A stretch of DNA of 64,000 bases from Trileptium ribeirensis (GCA_030248225.1 JASANE010012636.1:85224-149223), one strand, 5' to 3'; shown: positions 41,701 to 52,639, counted from the first letter of the stretch. Translations and numbers: made by a program. Notes: a model not told the origin generated them from the letters alone.

Positions 41701-43118
41701 TACACGAAACTCTGATCGGAAACTGCACTTTTTTGAAAGATTTCGCGGTTTGCTCCATAATTATTGTGTAGACAATAATATAATATTTAGGTTTTGTTAG
41801 CGAGCCACCATCGATTGTAGCATATTATTTTGGATACAATTTCTAGTATGTAAAGCAATACGTAAACGACTGAAAATCAGCGAAATAATAGCCCTTACGT
41901 AATAATCACGATGTATACTGAACGCAGAGAACAATTTGAATTAGCGAAACTGTATTATATTATGTTGTTAACTATACATAGGTGTTCAATGCGGTAGGAG
42001 GGAGTAGCCCCACGCGGTAATGGTAGCACCTCCTATGGCCACGCAAGGCCCATTCCTCCTGTGTTACAAAGGCACATGGAAGATTTTAGCAATTTTGAGC
42101 AAAATTACGAAAATTCTATGGCAGAATTGGGGAAATTATGAGAAGATCTTGGCGAGCATGGAAAAAGTTTCAGGTTACCCGACTCCCGTCGTGCATGTAA
42201 CCCTTTCCGCCGGGAACATGTATATAACCCCATAAATCAGCTGTCCTAGGCACCTAAGTACGGGTATAATGTATGCAATTAAGAAACTAAGTCGCCTGCG
42301 ATCTAGCAATGAATACAAATGGTTTATATATTGTTCGACCACATTACAATCGTTTACTATTATATTTGTCGTTTGTTTCTCATTTGTTTTTTACAGGACT
42401 TGCTCAGTGCTACGAGTTGGTGACACAACTTCGTGGAGAAGCAGGTAGTCGCCAGGTTTGTAATTTGAATACAATTTTTATAAAGTTTGATGATTTGTCT
42501 TAATATTTTAAGTTAGGATTTGTAAACATTTGTGGAACTAGTGCACTAGGTAAGTCAGGTCGAGGCCATTTTTTGTTGTCAGTAAATCACAGTGGTAAAT
42601 ACTTATTTCTGCTGCTACCGATAAATCTTGTTCGAGACATACGGCAACCTGTGATATATTATTATCATGCCTTGTGCATATAGAGGAAATCGTCGGAGAA
42701 GAATCTGGAATGTCACAGCCGGGAAGAATTAGGCTTAAAATGTTTTGTGATAGCTGGTCCATGCAGCGTTTACGTACGTGCCGGACGTTATAACGTTAGA
42801 AAAAATGCAAATTAGAGTTTTCGGTATCGCGCGATGGTAGCCCCTGCTTAGGCTTAGTATATCGAGAACGACATAGCATGTTTTCAATAGTGTTGATGTC
42901 ACAGAATGTCTTACTCTTTATCGTAGTAATGTTAATATTTGCCAGTTGTTTTTTAAGTATTACTGAAGTTATTAGGCAGCCACTTTAATGTGATGTTAAT
43001 CATTTTGAAGGTTGATGGCGCCAAAACAGCACTTCAACACAACTATGGAATTGGCAGCGCCGCAGTTGTGACACTTTATTCAAAATATCAACCTTCGCAC
43101 GTTTCGGCCAAGCTTTGA
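17708..43118 (+). CDS. SCP2: SCP2-type 3-ketoacyl-CoA thiolase, nine exons, peroxisomal
   Basis: Exons: 17708-17792, 23465-23584, 24999-25106, 27145-27260, 29286-29725, 36675-36845, 37847-37917, 42397-42455, 43011-43118. They total 1278 nt (425 codons plus stop) and all intron phases agree. Nucleophile Cys79 is in '[11 protein letters not shown]'. The HDCF motif is at 305-308, His365 is in 'GHPIGATG', and '[15 protein letters not shown]' lies near the end. The C-terminus AKL is a type 1 peroxisomal targeting signal. The enzyme performs the last step of peroxisomal beta-oxidation of branched or long side chains. There is no SCP2 lipid-transfer domain after the thiolase, unlike SCPx of insects and vertebrates but like nematode DAF-22 (about 410 aa). 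The gene spans 25.4 kb because of repeat-filled introns. Confidence 0.9.
18948..19047 (+). repeat. tRNA-derived SINE, copy 1
   Basis: A-box-like TGGTCTCGCGC at 18948-18958, B-box-like GGTGTTCAACTTC at 18988-19000, then 'ccagcaaata' downstream. The same order occurs at 34895-35008, so it is a repeated family. Confidence 0.5.
19266..19829 (+). repeat. 188-bp tandem repeat, three copies
   Basis: Units start at 19266, 19454 and 19642 ('gtttcgta...gaagaaccgagaatg'), about 90-95% alike by eye. Non-coding. Confidence 0.85.
22361..23375 (+). repeat. 145-bp tandem array, seven copies, 90 bp upstream of exon 2
   Basis: Units start at 22361, 22506, 22651, 22796, 22941, 23086 and 23231 (TAACATAGGGGTC...). 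The array is exactly periodic and the units are nearly identical. Each unit contains GGATATCAGTTGTGATAGC, which agrees at 16 of 19 positions with the genuine acceptor of exon 2 (GGATTTCAGTTGTGGAAGC). The repeated 60-codon minus-strand frames here are artefacts of the repetition. Confidence 0.92.
23465..23584 (+). CDS. SCP2: Thiolase exon 2
   Basis: Acceptor TTTCAG, donor GTATAT. Encodes '[17 protein letters not shown]' through '[11 protein letters not shown]', phases 1 and 1. Confidence 0.88.
24999..25106 (+). CDS. SCP2: Thiolase exon 3 (catalytic cysteine)
   Basis: Acceptor GATTCTTAG, donor GTATGAC. Encodes '[17 protein letters not shown]' with the nucleophile Cys79. Too short for a simple ORF search, but the phases fit both neighbours. 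Confidence 0.88.
25690..26055 (-). repeat. R1 dispersed repeat, copy B (uninterrupted)
   Basis: Inverse complement of the sequence split at 880-984/1513-1690/16645-16690. It shows the uninserted state of both the MITE and Polinton target sites. Confidence 0.8.
27145..27260 (+). CDS. SCP2: Thiolase exon 4
   Basis: Acceptor TTGAAG (weak pyrimidine tract), donor GTGAAT (weak). Encodes '[21 protein letters not shown]', matching the GFEKM block of the family. Phase 1 in, phase 0 out. Confidence 0.8.
28040..28345 (-). repeat. R1 dispersed repeat, copy C (diverged)
   Basis: The inverse complement aligns with 640-870 ('ggcgccat...', 'ccaggacgtcag', 'ccatacctcaaaccc'). Confidence 0.65.
29286..29725 (+). 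CDS. SCP2: Thiolase exon 5
   Basis: Acceptor ATTTTAG, donor GTACGT. 146 codons including '[22 protein letters not shown]' and '[15 protein letters not shown]', the conserved SCP2-thiolase core. Phase 0 in, phase 2 out. Confidence 0.93.
31044..31305 (+). repeat. 131-bp tandem duplication
   Basis: 'tgctgaatatgatcctgtgg' starts at 31044 and again at 31175. The two units differ at very few positions, so the duplication is recent. Confidence 0.9.
34895..35008 (+). repeat. tRNA-derived SINE, copy 2
   Basis: A-box-like TGGTCTAGCGC at 34901-34911 and B-box-like GGTGTTCAATACC at 34941-34953, then 'ccagcaaata'. The acceptor arm does not pair, so this is not a functional tRNA gene. Confidence 0.5.
36675..36845 (+). 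CDS. SCP2: Thiolase exon 6
   Basis: Acceptor TGTTTCAG, donor GTAAGAT. Encodes '[20 protein letters not shown]' with the active-site HDCF, phases 2 and 2. Confidence 0.92.
37125..37300. repeat. Imperfect inverted-repeat element (~45-bp arms)
   Basis: 'gttgtagtacagc...cgtacgcacggttg' (to 37186) pairs imperfectly with 'caaccgtgcgtac...gctgtgctacaac' (37238-37284), separated by about 50 bp. Probably a small foldback MITE. Confidence 0.6.
37847..37917 (+). CDS. SCP2: Thiolase exon 7
   Basis: Acceptor TTTCAG, donor GTATCATT. Encodes '[20 protein letters not shown]' with catalytic His365, phases 2 and 1. Confidence 0.92.
37974..38043 (+). pseudogene. Decayed tandem copy of thiolase exon 7 (first)
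   Basis: 127 bp downstream of exon 7 the sequence repeats with acceptor 'atacag', the words 'tcaggtggaatcgaatcaaagg' and a donor-like 'gggtatt'. One base is missing in the GHPIG region and the glycine/histidine codons are lost, so it cannot be used as an exon. Confidence 0.8.
38091..38175 (+). pseudogene. Decayed tandem copy of thiolase exon 7 (second)
   Basis: A further, more diverged copy with 'gtcaggtaaaatcaattc' and 'catcggtgctacag' before GTATTATTAG. It has in-frame stops. A possible third trace lies near 38345-38405. Confidence 0.65.
39566..40626 (+). repeat. Interleaved direct duplications in intron 7
   Basis: 'taataaatatgagcaaaatgattaaac...' (39566-39673) recurs at 40389-40497. 'ggagtttataaatacttaattattaatatgtc' occurs at about 40214 and 40498. 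A ~78-bp block at 40299-40377 recurs at 40548-40626. This is a local segmental rearrangement without coding content. A MITE end (CTGTGGACAGGCCAG) also lies at 40262-40276. Confidence 0.75.
42397..42455 (+). CDS. SCP2: Thiolase exon 8
   Basis: Acceptor TTTTTTACAG, donor GTTTGT. Encodes '[19 protein letters not shown]', phase 1 in, phase 0 out. Confidence 0.92.
43011..43118 (+). CDS. SCP2: Thiolase exon 9 with PTS1 AKL
   Basis: Acceptor TTTGAAG. Encodes '[20 protein letters not shown]' and ends AKL-stop (TGA 43116-43118). AATAAA-like TAATAAAG follows near 43189. Confidence 0.92.
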   Translation, partial: VDGAKTALQHNYGIGSAAVVTLYSKYQPSHVSAKL

Positions 43119-44984
43119 AGTTAAATGTAGAAACTGCCGATTTAATTATTAACTAAATACTCTAGGATGTGCCTACCATGACATTTTCTAATAAAGTGAT
43201 AAAATTAATTTTTGTATACCGATATATTTGTGTATCGTGCAGTGTTTGACAAACTCAAGCCGGCGCCAGGGATCGGCCGTAAAGCAAACGGATAACATGT
43301 TGTAACGGACATTACGGCAAACACAGTTAACACAGCCGTCACAATGTGAGCTGTCCTCACTGGTGGACGCTGGCCATTCAAGAGTTAAGCAAGTGGCCCT
43401 ATATTGATTAAACCACTTTTATGCATAAATTTATTTTGTAAAAACTTACCGCACCAACGAATTGTGCCTACATTCTTGGACTACCAGCTTTATACACTAC
43501 CCGCTAGACCATTTTAAATAACCTCGCAAAACATCTAGTAACAGCACATGCATACGAACGCAGTACAACATAGTCGATTATCCATCGCTTCGCAATGTAC
43601 TATGTTAAAATCGCGTAATGTTATGCAGAAAATGATTAAGCATAGAGAGATAACCCATGTGGGTCGGTGCCCTGAAGCAACATTTACTCCACTGCGTCTC
43701 CGTTCCCCGCACGCCTTAGGCGCCCGGAAAATTTTACTAATTAGTAAATAAATTACAGAAATTTTTAGGGAAACTGTAAAGAAAAATGGGGGAACCTGGC
43801 GTAAGTGTTTGGCTACCCACCTTCGCCGGAACCATAGACCGTTTTACACGATGGACCTTAAACTCCTATGGATTCTGTATATGGATATAAAATTGTTATA
43901 AGAGTAAGTATCCATACAAATGTCTTTATGTGGATCATAAAATATAGGTAAGAGTGAGTGATACTTCGCTAAACAGCATTACACTCTTAAGCTGAACCAT
44001 ATCCTCCTAAAATTATGTCACGATGCATCTGTCCATCGCCCTATATTCCATAGAGAGGACAGTTCATCTTTCCCCTGAATCTCAAGGGCACAAATCTACT
44101 CCTCGGTTTCATAGCAGCGAGGACAATTTGTCTCCCTCTCAATTTCGTGGGGTGGACGAACTCAAGGGCGGACAAATTTCTCCCGCATGAAGTTGAGAGG
44201 GATAAATTGTCCCCGTCACTAAGTCGAGGAGGACATGTCCCCCACGAAATACAGGGGGACAGCGCGAAACCCCCCTTTTATTCCTACACTCTTTCGTCGG
44301 CTCGCCCGACCTCGTCATGATAGCGCTCGCACTCTAAACTTTTCAGCTCTTCTCTCCCTCTTCTACTCTCTCTTACTTCTTTCCTCCCTCTTTTTTTGAT
44401 CGTCATTAGAGTTACATGATTTGTAATAAAAGTGATCTAGTCGACTGTACTTAAACTGGTTTATGAATAAAATTTAAGGACATTAATGCTGAAGTAATTT
44501 CCAATTATTACAAATTTTCGATAATACAGGGGGACAGCGCGAAACGCACATTGTTTCAGATCTACAGCTATATAGAAAAGAAGAAATGCTATTTATTAGG
44601 TATACAATTTTGTAGCAAAGATACTGCCTCCTAGTTGTGCCTTTTACTACTTTTGGCTGTATGTACAATGTGAAAAGATATATACTCAAACGAATTTCCT
44701 TCAGTAGTATATGAATTAATATATATCTGTTAATACGTATGATTTTTATTATGTACATAACTAGGGCTCAGATTGTAATGCAGTTTTTTGCACTTTTTAA
44801 ATAGTTTAATATATAAAGCCCAATTTTAAGGTAGTTCGGAATTCTCCGACCGAAGTCCTTGTTGTGCACATTTATATTTTGCATGTTTGTCCGTATATAC
44901 TCATAAAATGACACACTTTTAGTCATAGAGCTGTGTTTGCTTCTTTCTAATTTATGAATACGATATTATAACTGGCGAGATTCA
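43119..44984. other. Intergenic region with degenerate 'ggacaatttgtc' repeats
   Basis: About 44035-44280 holds irregular repeats of 'gaggaca(a/g)tt..tc' and 'gggggacagcgcgaaac'. The phrase 'tacagggggacagcgcgaaac' occurs at 44258-44279 and again about 265 bp on. No gene seen. Confidence 0.4.
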
Positions 44985-45036
44985 AATTTGAGTGAAAAGG
45001 ATGTACCTGTGGGCTTACATCCTTTTCACTCAAATT
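44985..45036. repeat. Perfect 21-bp hairpin with 10-nt loop
   Basis: Arms 44985-45005 and 45016-45036 are perfect inverse complements (AATTTGAGTGAAAAGG... and its mirror). A tiny foldback element or small-RNA-like hairpin. No other copy was noticed. Confidence 0.85.
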
Positions 45037-45077
45037 AGTTACGAGGACAATCAATTAATTAATTAATCACAAGGACA

Positions 45078-45145
45078 ATTAGTATATCGAGAATGGCATG
45101 GCCTGCATTTTATTTCCGCCCTCAGGCTTACTTGGGCCAGGACAA
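45078..45145 (+). repeat. R3 repeat fragment
   Basis: 'tatatcgagaatggcatggcctgcattttatttccgccctcagg' matches 51805-51865 and, inverted, about 52985-53045. Confidence 0.7.
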
Positions 45146-45541
45146 ATATTGGAACGTTGCTTGCTACCGCTAGCAGCTGGTGCAGAGAATTGTGTCGGTA
45201 TTTCTATGCCGATCATTTTCATTGCCACTGGTACATACCTGGAGAGCTCGTAGATTTTCCTTTCTGCGATGATTAGCACCGTTGAGCGCCATCGGCAGCC
45301 TCAGGCCGGCCGGCCTAGTTTTCAGTGTACTGAAAAGAATATCATGGTGTGGTGTGACGATCGTATTGGGTACAACAGTTTGATTTTGTTATGTATAAAT
45401 AAATATATTTAAAGTTTAGTATGATAAAACGTTACATTGTAATACAAATAAAACTTTTTTACTGTAAATCAATATTAGATCCTTGCGTACTCAAACATGT
45501 ATTAAGAACTAAGTACCGCTGCACTGTCTCATTGTGAATAT

Positions 45542-47457
45542 ACTGCCGTGCCATGGCAAAAAGACGTAAACGCCATCCTAGGCGAAATAGAGTTAGACGC
45601 ATGTTAATATACAAATGAAAAGTTGCGCATCTGATAGGCTATGGCAGAAAGGCGTATCTGCATTTATTTTGTGCTCACAGGCGAAAACGCTTTTGGTAAA
45701 AAGACGTATCAGCCATAAAGACTGAATGGTGCAATGGCAAAAAGACGTATACGCCCACATACGTCTTCCTGCCATTGTATAGAGAAATTACTATTGCAGA
45801 AAGACGTATTAGCCTATATACGTCTTTTTTCCATTGCATTATGGCATCTTTGTTGCAGATACGTCTTTTATGCTGCACCTTTAAATTTGTTCATGTATTT
45901 CAGACAATAAATTAGCGGCATTTTAGTAATAAATATGTCTTGTACAAGTAGAAAATTAGTCAACCAGGATAAAAATTGGTTTTATCAATTTGGACCTCGC
46001 GGTAAAATTGAAGTGTGTGTGGAATGGGACGATACTTCTGAAGGCGAACGACATTACGTGGCGTTGGACACTATTATTCCGGTAAATGCTGGCGAAGAAT
46101 TTTGCGGTGGGGTTTTGGGAAATGAAGATTGCGAAACGTGTGAGATTCATCGAATGCACGTGAACCACTTACCAGGTAACCACGATGAAGTCTCGTGTAA
46201 CCTATGCAACAACCAGGTAACACATGTAAAACGCGCAGCAGAAGCTCGGGAAGCCTACCGCAAAGACGCTGATCTCAAAACTGATGATGAAAATCCGATA
46301 GTGTCCGCCGATCTGCAGAAAATTATCATGCTTCCTCGTATCCCAGGGATTAAGGCTTGTCTTTTTACTCCTCGTTTAATTGCGTTTAACGAGACTTTCG
46401 CCGAACTGGGCAAACAAGGGAAGTCGGGAAGCACAAAGTCAGTATGCTGTCGTATGGCATGAAGCAACCGCAGGACGTTCGGCCAACGATATATGTAACC
46501 GTTTTTTAAGTTTTTCTTGCGCCACGGCAACGCCAAGTCCATCACAATCTGGTTAGACAACTGTTCTGCTCGAAAATAAAATTGGACATTGTTTTCCATG
46601 ATCGTGGTTGCCATGAACTCGGGATATTTAGAGGCAAATCACATAACTTTGCGGTATTTAGAAAAAGGACATACATTTATGTCCGCAGACTCGATTCACG
46701 CCGCGGTTGAGAAGTCAATGAAGAAAATTGGTCGTGTCGAAGATTTTGCAGGGTTTATTCGTGCAATTGATTGTGCAATGGGCAATAATCTCAAGGCGCA
46801 AGAGCTTAATCTGGGTGACTTTCGAGATTGGAAGAATGCTGTCTGAAAAACTTCTTCGGCGCACTCCCGAGCGACCGCCGCTGCGCGAAATTCAGTTTAA
46901 GAAAGATTCAAAGATAATGTTTTATAAGAAAACGTTTGACGACGAAGTTTATGGGGAAATGAACGTCATTGTTCCTCAATTCAATGCCAATAAATTGCCT
47001 AATCGTCGGGCGAACCCGAAAGGTATTACCGCCGATCGACAACGGAAAATTGTTGATGTACTGGGCCCATTCATGCGTCCGACAGCTCGCTTGTTTTGGA
47101 ATGAGATTGCCGTTGTCAATACTGTCGAAAATAGGGATTCAGATGAAGAAGCTGATGGATATGAAGATTGACTGGGCTTTTACGTCTTTTTACCATAGCA
47201 TGGTATACAATGTTAGCATGTGTTGGTGCAATGGCAGAAAAACGTATACGCACAAAATGTGTTAAATGTATGTGTTTTTATTCGAAATTTTAACTAATTG
47301 GTTGTTTAAAAAATTGTGGTGGAAGTTTTTGCAGCGATAATGTTCAAACAATAAACATATATTTTGAATTCAAGTTGTTATAAAGCGTTAGACAAATGTG
47401 TCCGTTTCTCGAAAACGTATTTTTGGCGTTTACGTCTTTTTACCATTGTACGGCAGT
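45542..47457 (+). mobile_element. DNA transposon, ~1.9 kb, with GACGTAT subterminal motifs
   Basis: The left end ACTGCCGTGCCATGG... (45542-45577) is the imperfect inverse of the right end (about 47424-47457). ATAT flanks both sides (4-bp duplication, or a TA target). The motif (A)AAAAGACGTA(T/A) is repeated in both orientations at roughly 45562, 45647, 45703, 45737, 45763, 45799, 45823 and 45860 on the left, and 47179, 47234 and 47431 on the right. The single gene inside is broken. The superfamily was not identified. Confidence 0.8.
45935..47171 (+). pseudogene. Transposase-like protein of the 45.5-kb element, several frameshifts
   Basis: The first frame (45935-46462) has two zinc-binding CxxC sites ('CETCEIHRMHVNH', 'CNLCNNQVTHV'). 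The protein then changes frame near 46435 and again near 46520, meets a TAA near 46577, continues ('YLEKGHTFMSADSIH', 'DFAGFIRAID') and ends in another frame at 47171. The pattern W-L-D-N-C-S followed by 'GHTFMSADS.H' resembles the RNase-H-like core of transposon-derived proteins common in invertebrates. It was catalytic for its own element, but this copy is dead. Confidence 0.6.
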
Positions 47458-47461
47458 ATAT

Positions 47462-50400
47462 CGGAATACTTTACAAGGCGACCGCTGAAAAGATTTCGGA
47501 TTGGGCTTACCACACTTAGGGAACAAAAATTGCAAATTATATAGCAATATAGCGTAGAGCAATATCTAGCTTACGGTTATTCTGTAAAGATTAGAGACCA
47601 AGTAACTATATGGTTGATATAGTAACTAAAATGTAAGCTTTTTTGAAGTTGGTTGGCATAGATTAAGTATATATTTGTTATACTGTATAGAAACAACAGC
47701 GTTAAGAACATTGCTGTTTTACGCGTGACGTTGTAGTGGATGAATGCATATTAATAAACGAAACATTAAGTCCCAAAATGAACAATAAAAACCTCGTGCA
47801 TAATTAACGCCGAAAAATTGATTTTTTAAGAAAATACCCCAGAAAGATTTTGCAAACGTAATCTCGAAGAGGTCAACCAGCAGCACTGTTGGATGCTGCC
47901 GGCCGGTAAACCGGTCGCGAGCAAAAAAATCCAGCCGGTGCCTAACACTATGAATTAGTGGTGCTAACAATGCATTTCTAAGGTCCTTCAAGAAAAATCA
48001 ATGACGATTGTGCTTGTCGCAACACTGCGGATGCTGAGTTGTCTACAATATATGCGCAGCCACATCCGCAATATCCAAGCAATCGAACGGTAATATTAAT
48101 GGTCAACGTCTGATTTTACGCTTAACAGCGGGTTTTCTCATAAGGTGATACACGTTATCCACTCCGTGTATGCCATAAGGTAATTATTGATTTCGAGCTA
48201 GCTGAGCTGTACAATTTCACACATTAATACAGACGATAGAAGTGATTAGCTATTTTGTGCGGGTCCTTTTCTTTATCTCCCAGACCGAATTTGGTTAATT
48301 TTGAAGATATAATTGTAGTTTAGGTACTAATCGACCAAGCTCGATGAGTGGTTTCAGGAAATGTCCATTTCGGCCACTTTGAAGGCAAATTTTTTTAGAT
48401 TTTGAAGCGCACACATACTCAAAATTTTCCAAAAAATTTTTGCGATAAATATATATGTATGTAATTCTTTTGAACCATGCTCGTACCACGTGATGAACTG
48501 AGTCGAATGGTGGTAAAATCAGCTGAATTGGTTCCCGCATTAAGGAGCTTTTGCCATCTATGTGAATTCCAAAGTGTACCTTGCTAATCCATGAACCGAT
48601 TGCGCTGATACCACCAATCGAATCAGCTCGTCAACATAATTCGAATGGTATATAATATTAGACTACTGGGTTGTTCGGCCCGACACCTTTTATAAGATGG
48701 TCCACGCGTCTAGTGGTATGCGAGGTCCACCGAGGGAGAGTTAAGCCCTAAGCCTAAGTTTAGGTAATAAGGCTATCTCGCTTTCCCTTATTCTGGCGTC
48801 CGTATTCCTTTGCACCAGCCAGGTCTGTAATGGAGCCTGGTTTGTATTTCCAACAGCCATGCGCTGGACCAACACTAGCGCAGTTAAAGGAATGAGGACG
48901 ACACATCTAAGTCACGCAGGATTAAATATCGACTATTCTCCTGCTACGCAGTAAACAGTAGCTGATACCGGATTGCTGGCATACAGGCCGAGACCATTTT
49001 GTTCGACATATAAGATTGGCTAGCCGTTTATTTTCCTGTGCGAAACATTGGACAGCCACGGTTTTTCTTATATGCTTACAAATCACACAACGAAAGATGG
49101 TATCGTCATCTACTTAACTTGTCAGCGGATAAAAAATATAGCAACAGTCCGAAATGCTTTGGATGAACCCTGCCGCGTTTGCAAGGGTTACTTCGATGAA
49201 ACTTTCACAAATTCCATATTATCAGGTTACTATAATTGTTCTTTTATCAGAACAGTCGAGACTGGTCAGTTGCCGCCAGGAGCGGTTTTTTACTATAGTC
49301 CTAACAGCTAAATTAACAGCGATCCAGCAGATATAACATGTTTTTATAAACATTTGCCTTTGATTATCCAACTACACATTAGTAAACACGTTAGAAGTAC
49401 GAGATTCAGTGAATGATCTTGGTCAGACACATTGTTATTGCCTTGGGTATGTAATGAACGCCAGTTTTCAAACTTTTACTCATCCGCCATGTGCGGCATA
49501 AACAAGGTCCTCCTTCCCGCCAAGCGAAACCCCTAAATCATGCTGCTCGGCCAGCAATTCAAATCACAGACGGTCTTTATCTTCGAGAAGCGCTTCTCTT
49601 TTGATGATATTCAACGCTAAGTAATCAATTTCCCACCTCATCCTCAAGCTAAGGCTACTCCATGGTGACTCGAGCTGATTCTCTTTTTTCCCAAAACACA
49701 GCAGGAAACAAAACGCCATTCTGTGCCATTTTCTGTTCTGTGAGCTCCAACTATCTCAATTAAAAATTTGTATAAAACTCACGTTGAACAAAAAATGATA
49801 ACTGGCCAGGGGCCTGCCAGTGAACGCCAAACAGCTGCCCCTATAGAGAACCTGACGGAACAGAGCGACAACCCTCAATGTAACCGTTAATTTTTGTACA
49901 ATGTACAATGCCCGCCACGGTCAGCCGGGTTTTGCACTGAAAACCTTTAATGTAGGCCGTTTGCTTCCACCCTTGCATAGGGGAATCCGGCGCCGAATAG
50001 CGACAAAAGGGCTAATAGCATCCCGAGAATAAAGGAGACTTAGACGTGATCACCATGAAACACTACCGACATGAGCCGTAAGCCTACAAAAGCTAACCAT
50101 CAAAAACCTGACAAAACTAGTTCTGAATGCAGGTTAGGCTGCACTCAGTAAATCTAAAATCATAGTAAAGAGGACCATAAAAGAATTGGCCGAACGACGT
50201 CAAATTTAAAACTCTGAAAGTCAGTACTGGCTCGCTGTGTCTACGAAACCTTGCCTTTTGTATCTCAATAGTGGCGAGAACAACCCGAATTTTTCAGGTT
50301 CATTCGACTCAATGTTACCCGGTTCGGACCGACTCGAAACTTTCAACTTCAAACTCGGCTCGAAAAGCTTGATGATTTAAAAAGGAATGTGGCTGAGGTA

Positions 50401-51065
50401 GACGGACAATTGGATGCACAAATAAATGTAATCTAACATACAAGACAACCTATTGCGCTATTTGAGGTAAATTAACTTTTACAACAAAGTAACCCTTGCA
50501 AAATTCATTACGTTTTGGGAATCTTTAATTCTACATGATGAAGAACATTAGGCTAATCAAACAGAGAATCCTACAGTTGAATGGCAAAGATACCAGACAC
50601 GAATAGCCGCTGATATTAGGCTCACTGAAGAGCATGACAATTCTCAGGTTTGCAGTTACGTCAGCGGCACGTCGCAAGCCATGTCATAATCATGTGCTAC
50701 ACCAGTTAGGTTTTGCTCTAGAATCGCACCATATTCCTGGAACGCAAAATCAAGCCATGTCCGTGCTATTTAACACCAAACGAAAGACACCACTTATGTC
50801 GGGCAATATTTTCAGCTTTCGACAATATCCTGGATTGCAGGAACTATGCTGGACAGCAAAGTGCGAACACACAATTTACCGAATTCTGTAATCCTTGCGG
50901 CATGTCGTACCACGATGGCATGGCGCCAATCCATTTGGAAAGTGAACTCGATCGCCGTATTGAGCACAAATAAAACTCATAATGATACAAATTAGACGTG
51001 AAGCTATCAAAATGACATTGAAAGTTATTATTTCGACTTGAAATCCAAAGTTCTTTCTTAGAATT
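47462..51065. other. Intergenic region with degraded repeats
   Basis: Contains a diverged R3 fragment around 48290-48560. No supported gene. A 49048-49311 frame has scattered Cys but no clear family. Confidence 0.4.
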
Positions 51066-52170
51066 CGTCAGCCTGAATTTGGTCAATTTTGAAGATACAG
51101 AGCTGATTTTGGTATCAATGGATTCAGTGAGGCGGTTCAGAAAATACTCATTTTGCCTACATTCTTGAAAATTGTTTTCGGTACGTTATAACGTTAGAAC
51201 AAGAACAGCTTATGCGGCGTTCACGTTATAATGTCCCCAACGTTTGGAACCTATGTACACCACACAGTGTCAGACACACTGTTGACAACAGGGTGTCTTA
51301 GACACCCCCATGTTTTTAATAAATTTTTTCAACGGTAGCTAGTTACGCGTATTACCACTTCTCGACAGTGTCAGGCACACCGTGTCTTCTGGCAGTTTTA
51401 TTGACAGTGTTCGGAATTATTTGAGCAATGTTCATATGGGCTAGATACAAATATCGAGAATTTAGAAAAAACTACACAGGACAGTTGACTAATAAACCGC
51501 ATTAGCTACAGACGGTGTCCGTTATAGTTAATTCGCACCAAATTGGTAGCTAAGGGTGTGTACGACACTGTCAAGAAAAAATGTAGTAGCTAGGGGTGTG
51601 GCGTACACCATCGGCAATTGCTTTACAGTATGGGTGTCACCCTGACTGTCTATACGGTAGGGTCGCGACTACAGGGGGTCGAAAGTTCCAAACAGCGGGG
51701 ACATTATAACGTGAACGCCGCATTAGAGCAAGGGGTTCGGGAAACGGCAACCCCCCGGCTGAGTGTATGTCTTATATAAGGACCTTAGCCTAGGCTAAAA
51801 CTTAGTATATAGAGAATGGCATGGCCTGCATTTTATTTCCGCCCTTCAGGGTTACCTGGGTCCTCATAATTTTCTAACGGTGGCGTAGATTTCAATGAAA
51901 TGCACACCAGTATATTTCTCTCATCCAGTCGAGTCGACGATACTCAACATGACCATATTCCGAAGAAGAAAATTTTTTGGGTTCTCAAGTGGAAACGAAC
52001 CATTGAGACCTCAAAAAATTCAATGATGTGGGTAAAATGCGTATTTTCTGAATCTCCTTATCGAGCTGAATCGATTGATACCAAAACCAGCTCTGTATCT
52101 CAAAATTGACCAAATTCGAGCTGGGGAGGGGGGCTAAAAGAAAAGACCCGTTTCTGTGTCCAAAATTTCC
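51066..52170 (+). repeat. R3 dispersed repeat, plus-strand copy (carries a MITE)
   Basis: A fragment at 51066-51145, then the repeat starting TTATAACGTTAGAA (51186-51199) and continuing after the MITE through 'atggcatggcctgc', 'ctaacggtgg(c)gtagat' and 'gaccatattccgaagaa' to about 52170. The same order occurs inverted at 52640-53165 and in part at 18116-18215 and 42788-42880. Confidence 0.7.
51213..51722. mobile_element. 510-bp PIF/Harbinger-like MITE, TSD TTA
   Basis: The left end TGCGGCGTTCACGTTATAAT... is the inverse of the right end (to 51722). TTA lies at 51210-51212 and 51723-51725. The interior has many GTGTC/GACAC words, possible subterminal transposase sites. Removing it restores the R3 sequence. 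A 3-bp TWA duplication is typical of PIF/Harbinger. Confidence 0.75.
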
Positions 52171-52639
52171 AAGACTTTTCGCTATATATAATTATCGAGA
52201 AAAAGAAGTTACTTCCATTTATATATGTGAAAATTTAATCCTAAGTCGTTAAGTCATGACCCGATCTCGCCCACTGACACCATTCTGCTAAGGTCGCAAC
52301 GAGATCCGAATGATATATTTTTTCAAAAAATTTGGATACCAAATTGGGACCATGAGCAACTAAAAATATATTGAGTATATACTAAAATCGATAATTTTTG
52401 AACCGCCTCGTTCATTTGAGTCGAACGGGACCAAAATTTCAGCTGTATTTTCAAAATTGACCAAGTTTGGGCTGTGGGGTATTCTAACACAAATAGACGC
52501 GTCGTAAGGAATCTGATTATGATGCATGTGTCGTAGCATATTGCGGCATAGTATAAGTTTAATGCAAGATTCACAATTATTTACGTGCATCTACATCCTT
52601 TTTGAAAACTATAATGGCACCAAATTGCTGATGCTGACA

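Noticed and set aside
49048..49311. FLYWCH-like zinc-finger frame
   Set aside because: Cys/His spacing is not convincing, it has no ATG start in good context, and there is no supporting neighbour.
50634..50891. 85-codon frame
   Set aside because: No family resemblance, no splice or promoter context, and surrounding sequence is degraded repeat.
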